Shown piece by piece: positions 1 through 6,459 of a DNA stretch of 7,445 nucleotides. Each line of letters begins with the position of its first letter. Positions within the stretch are counted from its first letter, which is position 1. Under the pieces are notes generated by a model. That model was not told the DNA's origin, did not search any database, and saw only the letters and a list, made by a program, of their open reading frames with translations. The stretch is from contig JACCTF010001088.1 of the NCBI GenBank assembly GCA_013812565.1, forward strand, positions 1-7,445, in the 5' to 3' direction. This DNA comes from Pyrinomonadaceae bacterium (GTDB taxonomy: Bacteria; Acidobacteriota; Blastocatellia; Pyrinomonadales; Pyrinomonadaceae). The position numbers and the translations under genes are program-made.

Positions 1-1441
1 TGATCATACGCATCATGAACTCGCGCACGCACATCACAGTCATGAGCAGCATGGGCAGATGCACTTCCACGCCGATGCACATGGTCATGCGCAAGAGACT
101 GTTGACGGAGTTTACCGTTCTGTAACAAGTGAGCACCATCATAGTCACGCACATGATGCTGCTGCGCACCATGCAAATGGTCATGGTGCTCACGACCACC
201 ATCATAAGCACCGTGACCACGATCACCTGCTCACGCATACGCACGCCGAATCACATATCCACTCACACGGCGGGCGACCGCACTCGCATTTGCCGCCGGG
301 AACTGATGGCACTCCGGTCTCGTGGCGTAGCCTGCTCGCGCTCGGCATCTCCGGGGGACTCTTGCCGTGCCCTTCAGCGCTTGTCGTTCTGCTCTCTGCA
401 ATCGCGCTGCACCGCGTCGGCTACGGACTTCTGCTCGTCATCGCATTCAGCATCGGACTTGCCGCGACGCTCACCGGCATCGGATTGGCATTCGTCTATG
501 CCGGACGTTTGATGAAGCGTTCGGCGGCTTTCAGCCGCTTTCAGCATCTCGCGCGCATCATGCCGGCGGCGAGCGCATTCGTCATTATGTGCGTCGGTAT
601 CTTGATCTGTTACGAGGCGCTAATTCAGGCAGGAATAATTTCATCAACCGGGCTAGGACTGAGCGAGATTTTTGGTGGCTTATGGTCACAAGCGAAATCA
701 CTTTCGACCGCCTCGGTGCTCGTCTTCGGTTTCGGCTTGGGTCTCAAACATGCAACGGATGCTGACCATCTCGCGGCCGTCTCGACCATTGTCAGCGAGC
801 GCAAGAGTCTGCTCAGTTCATCGCTGGTCGGCGGACTGTGGGGCATCGGCCACACCATTTCCCTGTTGGTTGCAGGAATCGCCGTCATTCTGCTCCACAT
901 CAAGATCAGCGAGCGGACGTCGCTCGTGCTTGAGTTCGGCGTGGCTATCATGCTCATCTGGCTCGGTGTAAACGCGCTTCGTAAACTCGCAAGCGGCGGC
1001 CAGCTACATCTGCACCAACACCATCACGGCAATCACATGCACACGCATCCACATATCCACAATGAGCTTGATAAGCATGTTGGTTCGCCTGAAGCGGATC
1101 AGCACAAGCACCACGGTTTCCGGCTTGGCTCTCAGCTTAATAAGCGTCCGCTTTTTGTGGGGATGGTACATGGACTTGCGGGCAGCGCGGCGCTGATGCT
1201 GTTAGTGCTTTCTACCATCTCGACGCCGCTCGTCGGGTTGATCTACATCGTTGTCTTCGGCATCGGTTCGATTGGCGGGATGATGTTGATGAGCACATTG
1301 GTCGGTCTGCCTGTACACCTAACGGCAACCCGCTTCACCGGCGCGCATACGGCGATGCGTGGTCTAGCGGGGCTGTTCAGCTTGTGCTTCGGCCTATTTA
1401 TGGCCTACGAGATCGGCTTCGTTGATGGTTTGTTTCGCTAG
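1..1441 (+). CDS. Nickel/cobalt transporter, NicO(RcnA)-NiCoT-like fusion, 5' end missing
   Basis: Polytopic inner-membrane transporter, most likely for Ni2+/Co2+. The reading frame is open from base 2, so the start lies upstream; the ATG at 59 sits inside a His-rich stretch and is probably not the start. Numbering from that ATG: residues 1-78 are His-rich (26 His, plus 8 in the 19 visible codons before it). Residues 95-150 carry GLLPCPSALVVLLSAIAL and further helices typical of the second half of NicO/RcnA proteins. Residues 220-250 carry HATDADH (231-237), the HX4DH metal motif of NiCoT/HoxN permeases. Residues 260-310 are two helices, 317-352 a second loop with 14 His, and 362-456 the last helices, with VGMVHGLAGSAAL. 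The NicO first half (HALTPGHGK-type motif) should lie upstream. So two transporter modules appear joined in one frame. Direction (uptake or efflux) cannot be read from sequence; NikR, the receptor and the hydrogenase nearby favour uptake. Confidence 0.88.
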   Translation, partial: DHTHHELAHAHHSHEQHGQMHFHADAHGHAQETVDGVYRSVTSEHHHSHAHDAAAHHANGHGAHDHHHKHRDHDHLLTHTHAESHIHSHGGRPHSHLPPGTDGTPVSWRSLLALGISGGLLPCPSALVVLLSAIALHRVGYGLLLVIAFSIGLAATLTGIGLAFVYAGRLMKRSAAFSRFQHLARIMPAASAFVIMCVGILICYEALIQAGIISSTGLGLSEIFGGLWSQAKSLSTASVLVFGFGLGLKHATDADHLAAVSTIVSERKSLLSSSLVGGLWGIGHTISLLVAGIAVILLHIKISERTSLVLEFGVAIMLIWLGVNALRKLASGGQLHLHQHHHGNHMHTHPHIHNELDKHVGSPEADQHKHHGFRLGSQLNKRPLFVGMVHGLAGSAALMLLVLSTISTPLVGLIYIVVFGIGSIGGMMLMSTLVGLPVHLTATRFTGAHTAMRGLAGLFSLCFGLFMAYEIGFVDGLFR

Positions 1442-1522
1442 CGAATGTCTAAGCATCTCTTTGCCGAAGGCGAACATTATGGCGGTCTGCTCGCGCTGAG
1501 GAAGAAGATGCTGAGACAGGAA

Positions 1523-1543
1523 GGTTACGTTTGAATTGTAACC
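1523..1543. promoter_or_regulatory. Inverted repeat upstream of sodC
   Basis: A perfect 6-base dyad, GGTTAC-N9-GTAACC, lies 64 bases upstream of the sodC ATG. It could be an operator or a small stem-loop. GTTAC/GTAAC half-sites recall NikR operators proposed for some delta-proteobacteria, as I remember them, but the spacer here is shorter. Binding by NikR is therefore only a guess. Confidence 0.3.
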
Positions 1544-1607
1544 CCTATCAGAACTAACAACCGCCTTGGGAAGAAAAATGAACGTTCTTGGGAAAGGAAG
1601 AAAGCTT

Positions 1608-2285
1608 ATGAAACAAAGCACCAAACTGATCACTGGCTGCCTTTTGATGGCAGGTCTCGTTGGCAGTGTCTGGTTTCTCGGAACTGTCCAAGCTGTCAAC
1701 ACCGCAAAAAGTAGTACAGACGACAACTCTCGACCTCCTGTGCTGCGCGCTCGTGCGATCCTTCGTGGCGCTCCAGGTTCCGGCATCGCAGGCGTGGTCA
1801 CTTTCACGCAGCGGAGAGGAAACTCGCCCGAGCCGGGGGTTGATGTCGTCGCAAGAGTCACCGGCCCGACGCGATCTTTGCAACCCGGCCGCCACGGAAT
1901 GCATGTTCATGAGGTCGCGCGGTGCGAACCTCCCGCCTTTGAAAGCGCTGGCGGACACTTTGATCCCGGCCCGTTCGGTAATTCAACTCCCGTAGACCTT
2001 AATCACCCGTTCCACATGGGCGACATTCCCAATCTCATAGTCAGTCAGGTCGGCAATTTTAGCGTAGGAAGTCTCAGACACCGAACGAGCCGCATTACGC
2101 TCTCAGATGGTCCGGTCAGTGTGTTCGATGAGGACGGCAGCGCGATTCTTGTGCATTTGAACGAAGACCGAGGGGAACCCGGCGTGACGGGCGCATCGGG
2201 TGGCGCCCGAATCGCCTGCGGCGTCATTGAGCAGACCTCCGCCAAAGACAGCGACGATGATGACATGGACGACCTAAGCAACTAG
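1608..2285 (+). CDS. sodC: Exported Cu,Zn superoxide dismutase
   Basis: Dismutates superoxide to O2 and H2O2 in the periplasm. The 225-residue product starts with a Sec signal peptide (residues 1-29, likely cut after TVQA). The catalytic domain has GMHVHE (copper ligands H99, H101), GGHF (bridging H117), HPFHMGD (zinc ligands H136 and D139, with H133 probably replacing the usual third zinc His), LVH (copper H183) and GARIACGV (active-site R201, C204 pairing with C106). All catalytic copper ligands are present; the spacing of the zinc loop differs slightly from SOD1. A short acidic tail follows (214-222, DSDDDDMDD). I chose the ATG at 1608 because AGGAAG lies 7 bases upstream and a normal signal peptide follows; TTG 1566 and ATG 1578 are in frame but add an unusual basic leader. 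It lies 57 bases before the His-rich gene, possibly one operon. Its place in a nickel locus is unusual. Confidence 0.9.
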   Translation: MKQSTKLITGCLLMAGLVGSVWFLGTVQAVNTAKSSTDDNSRPPVLRARAILRGAPGSGIAGVVTFTQRRGNSPEPGVDVVARVTGPTRSLQPGRHGMHVHEVARCEPPAFESAGGHFDPGPFGNSTPVDLNHPFHMGDIPNLIVSQVGNFSVGSLRHRTSRITLSDGPVSVFDEDGSAILVHLNEDRGEPGVTGASGGARIACGVIEQTSAKDSDDDDMDDLSN

Positions 2286-2342
2286 GTGCTTCTTAAACTT
2301 TGCTGTTCTAATCTTTTGACATCTAAGAAAGGAGATTTCCAC

Positions 2343-2546
2343 ATGGCAGAGCATGAACACACACATACGCACGATGGAGTCACGCATACGCATGAACACT
2401 CGCACACGGATCCGAATCACCAGCATACGCATTCCGATGAAGGTGAAACTCACACGCACGAACATACTCACGGAGAGGTAACGCACTCACATCCGCACAC
2501 GCATGACGGGCCTCACCAGCATGAGCATGATGAGCAGCAGCAATGA
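2343..2546 (+). CDS. Small histidine-rich metal-binding protein
   Basis: A 67-residue protein with 22 histidines, mostly alternating with Thr, Glu or Ser (HTHTHDG, THTHEHSH, HPHTHDG). It also has many Asp/Glu and no Cys, signal peptide or membrane segment, so it should be cytoplasmic and probably unfolded without metal. A strong ribosome binding site (AAAGGAG, 2328-2334) sits 8 bases before the ATG, which supports a real gene despite the low-complexity composition; the frame is open upstream to 2286 but has no better start. By analogy with Hpn-type proteins of Helicobacter and the His-rich stretches of HypB/SlyD/UreE, a role in buffering or passing on Ni2+ is likely. That is inferred from composition and from the transporter, NikR and hydrogenase nearby. 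Zinc or cobalt storage is the main alternative. I know no named family for it. Confidence 0.75.
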   Translation: MAEHEHTHTHDGVTHTHEHSHTDPNHQHTHSDEGETHTHEHTHGEVTHSHPHTHDGPHQHEHDEQQQ

Positions 2547-2569
2547 GGTTATAGCTTTGTAATTCCATC

Positions 2570-2653
2570 AGGTGCGTTGATAAGTCGAGCGTAAAAACGT
2601 TAGCTACTTGCGGTAGCGACGGGTATACATAATCAACGGACATCAACGCACCT
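2570..2653. repeat. 84-base element bounded by a 12-base perfect inverted repeat
   Basis: AGGTGCGTTGAT (2570-2581) is the exact reverse complement of ATCAACGCACCT (2642-2653). A second ATCAACG at 2632-2638 could pair with the left arm instead, giving two alternative folds. Inside is a small GCTAC-TTGCG-GTAGC hairpin (2603-2617). It could be a structured leader RNA, a MITE-like remnant or a repressor loop site. No target-site duplication was noticed. Confidence 0.5.
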
Positions 2654-2677
2654 TCAATCCATTCACCCTGGATTGAA
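2653..2677. repeat. 9-bp hairpin upstream of nikR
   Basis: TTCAATCCA (2653-2661) and TGGATTGAA (2669-2677) are exact reverse complements around a 7-base loop, and they abut the right arm of the 84-base element. No T-run follows on the + strand, so it is not a standard intrinsic terminator for the His-rich gene. It may be an operator or part of the neighbouring structured element. Confidence 0.45.
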
Positions 2678-2698
2678 CGTAAGTTGGATGAAACGAAT

Positions 2699-2742
2699 CT
2701 TTACCGATCCCTTATGCAATCCTTGTTCAGTTTTTACATTTC
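2699..2742 (+). promoter_or_regulatory. Array of four 11-base direct repeats upstream of nikR
   Basis: Six-base cores recur at exact 11-base steps: CTTTAC (2699), CCTTAT (2710), CCTTGT (2721), TTTTAC (2732). A fifth, divergent unit at 2743 starts TCATCTACC. The last core ends about 130 bases before the nikR ATG. Head-to-tail cores at one helical turn are typical of binding sites for OmpR/PhoB-type response regulators. The same array with the same flank occurs upstream of the hydrogenase gene at 6243. The identity of the regulator is unknown. Confidence 0.5.
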
Positions 2743-2868
2743 TCATCTACCCTTAACCTTTGTTATTCGTGATGATCAAGCTCCGATGTCAAACTTTTTA
2801 ATGTCTATGCGTGCCACGAATTTACCAATCATGCGAACGGCTGAGTTTCTTATTAAAGCGAGTGGTCA

Positions 2869-3393
2869 ATGAGCGATTTATTACGATTCGGCGTGAGCAT
2901 CGAAGATGATTTATTGCAGAGTTTCGATCAATTGATTGCGGGACGAGGCTACGCGACTCGCTCCGAGGCGCTGCGCGATTTGATTCGCGATGCGCTGGTT
3001 GGAGGGCGGCTTGAAAAGCAACAAGAAGCGACGGAGGTTTTGGGTAGCCTCACGCTGGTCTATGATCATCATGCGCATGAACTGGCCGAGAAGATGAGTG
3101 GAATCCAACATGGGTCTCACGAGATGGTCGTGTCAGTCTTACATGTGCATGTCAGCCACGATGACTGTATGGAGGTGATTGTGCTGCGCGGACAGGCGGG
3201 CAAGGTTCGCAAGCTGGCTGACGCACTGCTCAGCCTAAAGGGCGTCAAACATGGCAAACTCTTTATCACGCTTCCCGCTCAGGTCATCAGTGAGCGCGCG
3301 GCCTCTGCCCATTCACACAACGGTTCGCACGCAGATAAACAGGAGCATTCGCACAGTCACGGTAAACAGGATGCTCGCCACCGCAGTGGCTAA
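2869..3393 (+). CDS. nikR: Nickel-responsive transcriptional regulator NikR with His-rich C-terminal tail
   Basis: Ni2+-sensing ribbon-helix-helix repressor/activator that controls nickel uptake genes. The 174 residues begin with a DNA-binding ribbon-helix-helix (about 3-45: FGVSIEDDLLQSFDQLI, then GYATRSEALRDLIR). An ACT-like tetramerisation and metal domain follows (about 57-137). By alignment with the E. coli protein, the square-planar nickel ligands H76, H87, H89 and C95 correspond to H81, H92, H94 and C100; LHVHVSHDDC is nearly the family signature. The ACT-like domain ends near residue 137. A further 34 residues (141-174) carry seven His (AHSHNGSH, EHSHSHG), making the protein about 40 residues longer than E. 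coli NikR (133). The tail could bind extra nickel or tune sensing. Likely targets are the receptor 239 bases downstream and the transporter upstream, but I could not find the E. coli-type GTATGA-N16-TCATAC operator. Confidence 0.95.
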   Translation: MSDLLRFGVSIEDDLLQSFDQLIAGRGYATRSEALRDLIRDALVGGRLEKQQEATEVLGSLTLVYDHHAHELAEKMSGIQHGSHEMVVSVLHVHVSHDDCMEVIVLRGQAGKVRKLADALLSLKGVKHGKLFITLPAQVISERAASAHSHNGSHADKQEHSHSHGKQDARHRSG

Positions 3394-3486
3394 AAAGCTG
3401 CGCGTAACAGGTCAAGTTCGGCGGTGGTCTCTAATTCTCTGAAGCATGGTTTTTCTTCTCCTGTCCGTGACACGAAACTGGAAAGA

Positions 3487-3508
3487 GTGCTACCGCCGTA
3501 GTACTACG
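3487..3508. promoter_or_regulatory. Overlapping hairpin and palindrome between nikR and the receptor gene
   Basis: GTGCTAC (3487-3493) pairs with GTAGTAC (3498-3504) through one wobble pair. It overlaps a perfect 12-base palindrome, CGTAGTACTACG (3497-3508). It lies about 125 bases before the receptor ATG. It may be an operator or the end of the nikR transcript, though no T-run follows. Confidence 0.3.
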
Positions 3509-3551
3509 TGACGAAGACAGAGCTTAAGTTTGTTGTTATCAAACAGCGCTT

Positions 3552-3574
3552 TTCCATAGAAGAGAGCTGTGGAA
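3552..3574. promoter_or_regulatory. Imperfect dyad upstream of the receptor gene, candidate operator
   Basis: TTCCATAG (3552-3559) and CTGTGGAA (3567-3574) form an 8-base inverted repeat with one mismatch and a 7-base spacer, 58 bases before the ATG of the receptor. Its position suits an operator of the only large nickel-related gene after nikR. The spacing is shorter than in known NikR sites, so assignment to NikR is weak. Confidence 0.3.
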
Positions 3575-3632
3575 TGAAACCCGCCGCGCTTTTACATGTC
3601 GGTAGTTGCGTTGATTTTTCAGGAGCAAAGTG

Positions 3633-6065
3633 ATGCAGAAATTGTCAGCAGTGGTTTTCAGTTTAGCGCTTTTCATTTGCCCAACTACGATGGCGCAATC
3701 ACCCGGACAGTCCAGCCAATCTAGCAAGCCGCAGTCGCATGCGGCAACAGACACGCGCCTTGTCTCCGGCACCATCGTCTCTCAGCAAAACGAGTTGGTA
3801 ACTAAAGTGACTGTGATTGCGCTCTTCGCATCGGGTGAACAGCGAACAACAAGCGACGCCGAAGGAAGCTTTAGCCTGACCGTCCCACGTGAACCTGTGA
3901 CGCTCAAGTTTGAGGGAAAGAACATCACTTCTATTGAAAGAACAATCAGCGCGGACGAGGCAACAGAGAATCTGCAAATCAAAGTTGACTTCATTGTCCA
4001 GCCGATCCATGAAAGCGTGGTGATTGTCGCAACACAACTCGAACCAGCGATTGAGCGTCGCAACGATGCGATCTACAAAAACACCTTGTTTGGGAGAGAT
4101 GATCAACTTCTCTTAACCTTGAACGGCGGCATCAACGCCGGGCAGCACGAAGGTGGCGGCAAGTCTCTAGAGGTGCGCCGCTTCGGTTATAACCTTGATC
4201 ACGGCGGAGTCAACGGAGGACTCAAGATACTGGTGGATGACATTCAGCAGAACCAGGGAACGCAGGGACACGGGCAAGGTTACCTCGGCTCGTTGAAAAG
4301 CTTGACGCCTGAGCTCGTCGAAGAAGTGGACATCATCAACGGACCGTTCAGCGCACAGTACGGAGACTTTTCAGGTTTGGGAGTGGTACACATCCGCCAG
4401 AAAGAGTCTCTCCCACATCCGTTAACCCTGCGTTTGCAGGGGGGTTCGTTCAACACCTTTCGGACATTCGTCGCCTACAGCCCTGAGTTGACGAACGCTG
4501 CTTCATTCATCGCCTACGAAGGCTCGCGCAGCGATGGACCGTTTCAGAATCCGTTGCGCTACCGGCGAGACAACTTAACGGGTAACTACACACGGCGTTT
4601 GGGCGAGCGTGAGGCACTTGGCTTCAAGCTCAACGTCGCCCGCAATAACTTCTTTTCATCCGGGCAGATCCCTTTGGATGAAGTTGCGGCGGGACGCCTT
4701 GATCGCTTCGGCTTCATTGATCCGGATAACGGAGGGCGTGTGCGCAGCGGCACGCTCGGAGCCTACTATCGCAAGGAAGATATCAAGGGAAACATCTTCA
4801 AACTCGATGGCTTCGTGTCGCGCTCGCTGTTTGATCTGTTCTCCAACTTCACCTTTTTCATGACCGACGAAGAGTTCGGCGATGAGATTCAGCAGCATGA
4901 TTCACGCCTGCAGGAAGGAGTCACGGCTCAGTATCTTCATCCGTACCAACTCTTCGGGCAGCAAGCGTTGTTCATTGCGGGCGGTAACTTTCACGATAAT
5001 CAAATCAACGTCGGCCTCTATCCTTCCATTGGTCGCAATCCCAACAGGGCGGCGATCACCCGCAGCAACTTAAACGATTGCGGAGGCTCTAACAATCCGG
5101 ATGTTCCCGGCCTTCCCGACGACTCCGATACGCCCTGCTTCCTTCTCACCGACGCCCGCGCCCATGTGACGAATGCCGCCGGATACGTGCAACAAGGGAT
5201 TGATCTCTTTCGGGGTCGCGTGCATCTCGAAGGAGGTTTGCGCTACGACTACTTCCGCTTCCGCGTTGATGACATCGCCCAACCAACTTTTTCCGGTGTC
5301 CGAGGCGGTGCGCGCTTTCAACCGAAAGCCACCATCTCCTATACGCCTTCGGATCGTGTTCCGGCCACCTTCTATTTCAACTACGGTCGGGGCATCGCAA
5401 GCCAAGACGCGCGGGGCGTTGTCCGCGACCTGTCAGGACCCACCATCTCTACCACAGACTTCTACCAACTGGGCACCTCTCACAACACGAAACGGTTCTC
5501 CTTGAGCACGGATCTATTCCTTATCGACCAATCTAACCAGCAGGTGTACATCCCCGACGATGGCAGCATCGAGTTTGCCGGTCCCTCTCGCACCTATGGC
5601 TTCGAAGCGAAGACTTCCGTACAGATCAATCGCTATCTAGCATTAAGCGGAGGCCTCACGCAGGTCAGCAACGCCTTCTACCGCGGCACACGCCCAAGAA
5701 TCTATGTTGATAGCGCGCCGCATACGGTGGCGAACGCCGGCTTGACATTCTCAGGTTACCGCGGCTTTACAAGCGCGCTTCGCTACCGCCACATCAGCAA
5801 CTACCGTCTGGACGGCGAAGATGCTTCGATCCGCGCAGCCGGGCACGACGTCTTGGATTTTAGCCTTGCCAAGCGAATCCGCTCCTGGACCAGCTTCAAC
5901 CTGTCAATCGACAACCTGACGAACAAGCGTTACTTCGAGACGCAAAACTACTTCGAGTCGCGCCTGCGGTCGGGCGATGAAGTCACCTCGCGCATCCACG
6001 GAACGCCCGGCTACCCGTTCGGTGTCACTGTAGGCTTCACATTCCACCTGTTTGGTGAGAAGTAG
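3633..6065 (+). CDS. TonB-dependent outer-membrane receptor, probably for nickel or a nickel chelate
   Basis: Outer-membrane transporter driven by TonB/ExbBD. The 810-residue product has a signal peptide (1-21, cut after TTMA), then a carboxypeptidase-regulatory-like beta-sandwich (about 43-120: SGTIVSQQNELVTKVTVIAL, DAEGSFSLTVP). A TonB-box-like ESVVIVAT follows at 127-134. The plug (about 135-257) ends in the family motif VEEVDIINGPFSAQYGDFSGLGVV-type stretch at 229-252. The beta-barrel fills the rest, with SIDNLTNKRYFE (758-769) and a final aromatic-rich strand. Plug loops hold NLDHGG and QGHGQG, possible metal contacts. One extracellular loop (about 479-507) has two Cys (C483, C502) and several Asp. 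The ATG at 3633 has AGGAG 7 bases upstream; the GTG at 3630 is too close. The substrate is inferred from NikR immediately upstream and the transporter; iron, cobalamin or another chelate remain possible. Confidence 0.85.
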   Translation: MQKLSAVVFSLALFICPTTMAQSPGQSSQSSKPQSHAATDTRLVSGTIVSQQNELVTKVTVIALFASGEQRTTSDAEGSFSLTVPREPVTLKFEGKNITSIERTISADEATENLQIKVDFIVQPIHESVVIVATQLEPAIERRNDAIYKNTLFGRDDQLLLTLNGGINAGQHEGGGKSLEVRRFGYNLDHGGVNGGLKILVDDIQQNQGTQGHGQGYLGSLKSLTPELVEEVDIINGPFSAQYGDFSGLGVVHIRQKESLPHPLTLRLQGGSFNTFRTFVAYSPELTNAASFIAYEGSRSDGPFQNPLRYRRDNLTGNYTRRLGEREALGFKLNVARNNFFSSGQIPLDEVAAGRLDRFGFIDPDNGGRVRSGTLGAYYRKEDIKGNIFKLDGFVSRSLFDLFSNFTFFMTDEEFGDEIQQHDSRLQEGVTAQYLHPYQLFGQQALFIAGGNFHDNQINVGLYPSIGRNPNRAAITRSNLNDCGGSNNPDVPGLPDDSDTPCFLLTDARAHVTNAAGYVQQGIDLFRGRVHLEGGLRYDYFRFRVDDIAQPTFSGVRGGARFQPKATISYTPSDRVPATFYFNYGRGIASQDARGVVRDLSGPTISTTDFYQLGTSHNTKRFSLSTDLFLIDQSNQQVYIPDDGSIEFAGPSRTYGFEAKTSVQINRYLALSGGLTQVSNAFYRGTRPRIYVDSAPHTVANAGLTFSGYRGFTSALRYRHISNYRLDGEDASIRAAGHDVLDFSLAKRIRSWTSFNLSIDNLTNKRYFETQNYFESRLRSGDEVTSRIHGTPGYPFGVTVGFTFHLFGEK

Positions 6066-6081
6066 CGGAACGCTCCACGCC

Positions 6082-6099
6082 AAGTTATTTTTGTAACTT
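6082..6099. repeat. AT-rich stem-loop 16 bases after the receptor stop codon
   Basis: AAGTTA and TAACTT pair around a TTTTTG loop. The stem is AT-rich and no T-tract follows it, so it is a poor intrinsic terminator. It may still mark the 3' end of the receptor transcript, or be chance. Confidence 0.25.
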
Positions 6100-6242
6100 A
6101 CTACCACCGCCTAGAGGTATGCGACTGGAAATTACGTTAAGGCTTTCGCACAATATGGACATCAATTGTTATTGTTCGCTGCGACGAAGCCGTCTCGACG
6201 GAAGCAATTACATTACCAGCACTACCCTCTCTTCTTGCTGAT

Positions 6243-6286
6243 CCTTACCAAATCTTTACACAAACCTTATCCTATTCTTACATTCC
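6243..6286 (+). promoter_or_regulatory. Array of four 11-base direct repeats upstream of the hydrogenase gene
   Basis: Cores at exact 11-base steps: CCTTAC (6243), CTTTAC (6254), CCTTAT (6265), TCTTAC (6276). Positions 3-5 of the core are TTA in all four. A fifth unit at 6287 starts TCAACTACC, matching the fifth unit of the nikR array (TCATCTACC). AATCTTTAC with CCTTAT in the same phase also occurs in both arrays. A possible -10 (CATAAG, 6303-6308) lies just downstream. This suggests a tandem site for an OmpR/PhoB-like activator. Confidence 0.5.
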
Positions 6287-6459
6287 TCAACTACCATTGT
6301 TTCATAAGCTTTTGTTTATGGGACTTGCGGCAGCGGCAGGTCGGCGCAATTCTGATGTGATTACAGCGCATTGACTTTCATGACCCTCAAGCTGTGGCAA
6401 GTGTTCATCACCTTGTTGTAGGCGAAGTTTAACAGTAATCGAAGTAAGGATGAATGTAA

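Larger units (their letters stand above)
2547..2868. other. Intergenic region upstream of nikR, rich in inverted and direct repeats
   Basis: 322 bases without a convincing gene. In order it holds: an 84-base segment bounded by a 12-base inverted repeat (2570-2653), an abutting 9-bp hairpin (2653-2677), an array of 11-base direct repeats (2699-2742) and a tentative -10-like TGTTAT at 2761-2766. The nikR start codon has only a weak Shine-Dalgarno (GAGTGG, about 4 bases away). A 62-codon open frame (2684-2872) overlaps nikR by ATGA but shows no protein-like features. Confidence 0.6.

Noticed and set aside
1566..1607. Upstream TTG (1566) or ATG (1578) start for sodC
   Set aside because: They would add a basic leader before a normal signal peptide; ATG 1608 has a well-spaced AGGAAG.
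1618..1640. Lipoprotein signal (ITGC) in SodC
   Set aside because: The Cys comes before the hydrophobic core instead of after it, so an ordinary Sec signal cut after TVQA fits better.
1394..1958. Overlapping minus-strand open frames across the nicO end and sodC
   Set aside because: They are antisense to a gene with clear SodC motifs and show no family features.
2346..2536. CRISPR-like or satellite repeat in the CAC/CAT-rich stretch
   Set aside because: The repetition is explained by histidine codons in an open frame; there are no regular repeat-spacer units.
2684..2872. 62-codon open frame overlapping nikR by ATGA
   Set aside because: The overlap looks like translational coupling, but the protein has no recognisable features and the frame runs through the 11-base repeat array.
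6082..6099. Intrinsic terminator after the receptor gene
   Set aside because: The stem is only 6 AT-rich pairs, the T's are in the loop and no T-tract follows.
6117..6125. NikR half-site GTATG upstream of the hydrogenase
   Set aside because: No TCATAC partner lies at the required distance; no E. coli-type NikR operator was found by eye in any of the gaps.
6166..6360. 64-codon open frame in the hydrogenase upstream region
   Set aside because: Its Leu/Tyr/His-rich product comes from the pyrimidine-rich repeat array, and there is no ribosome binding site of note.
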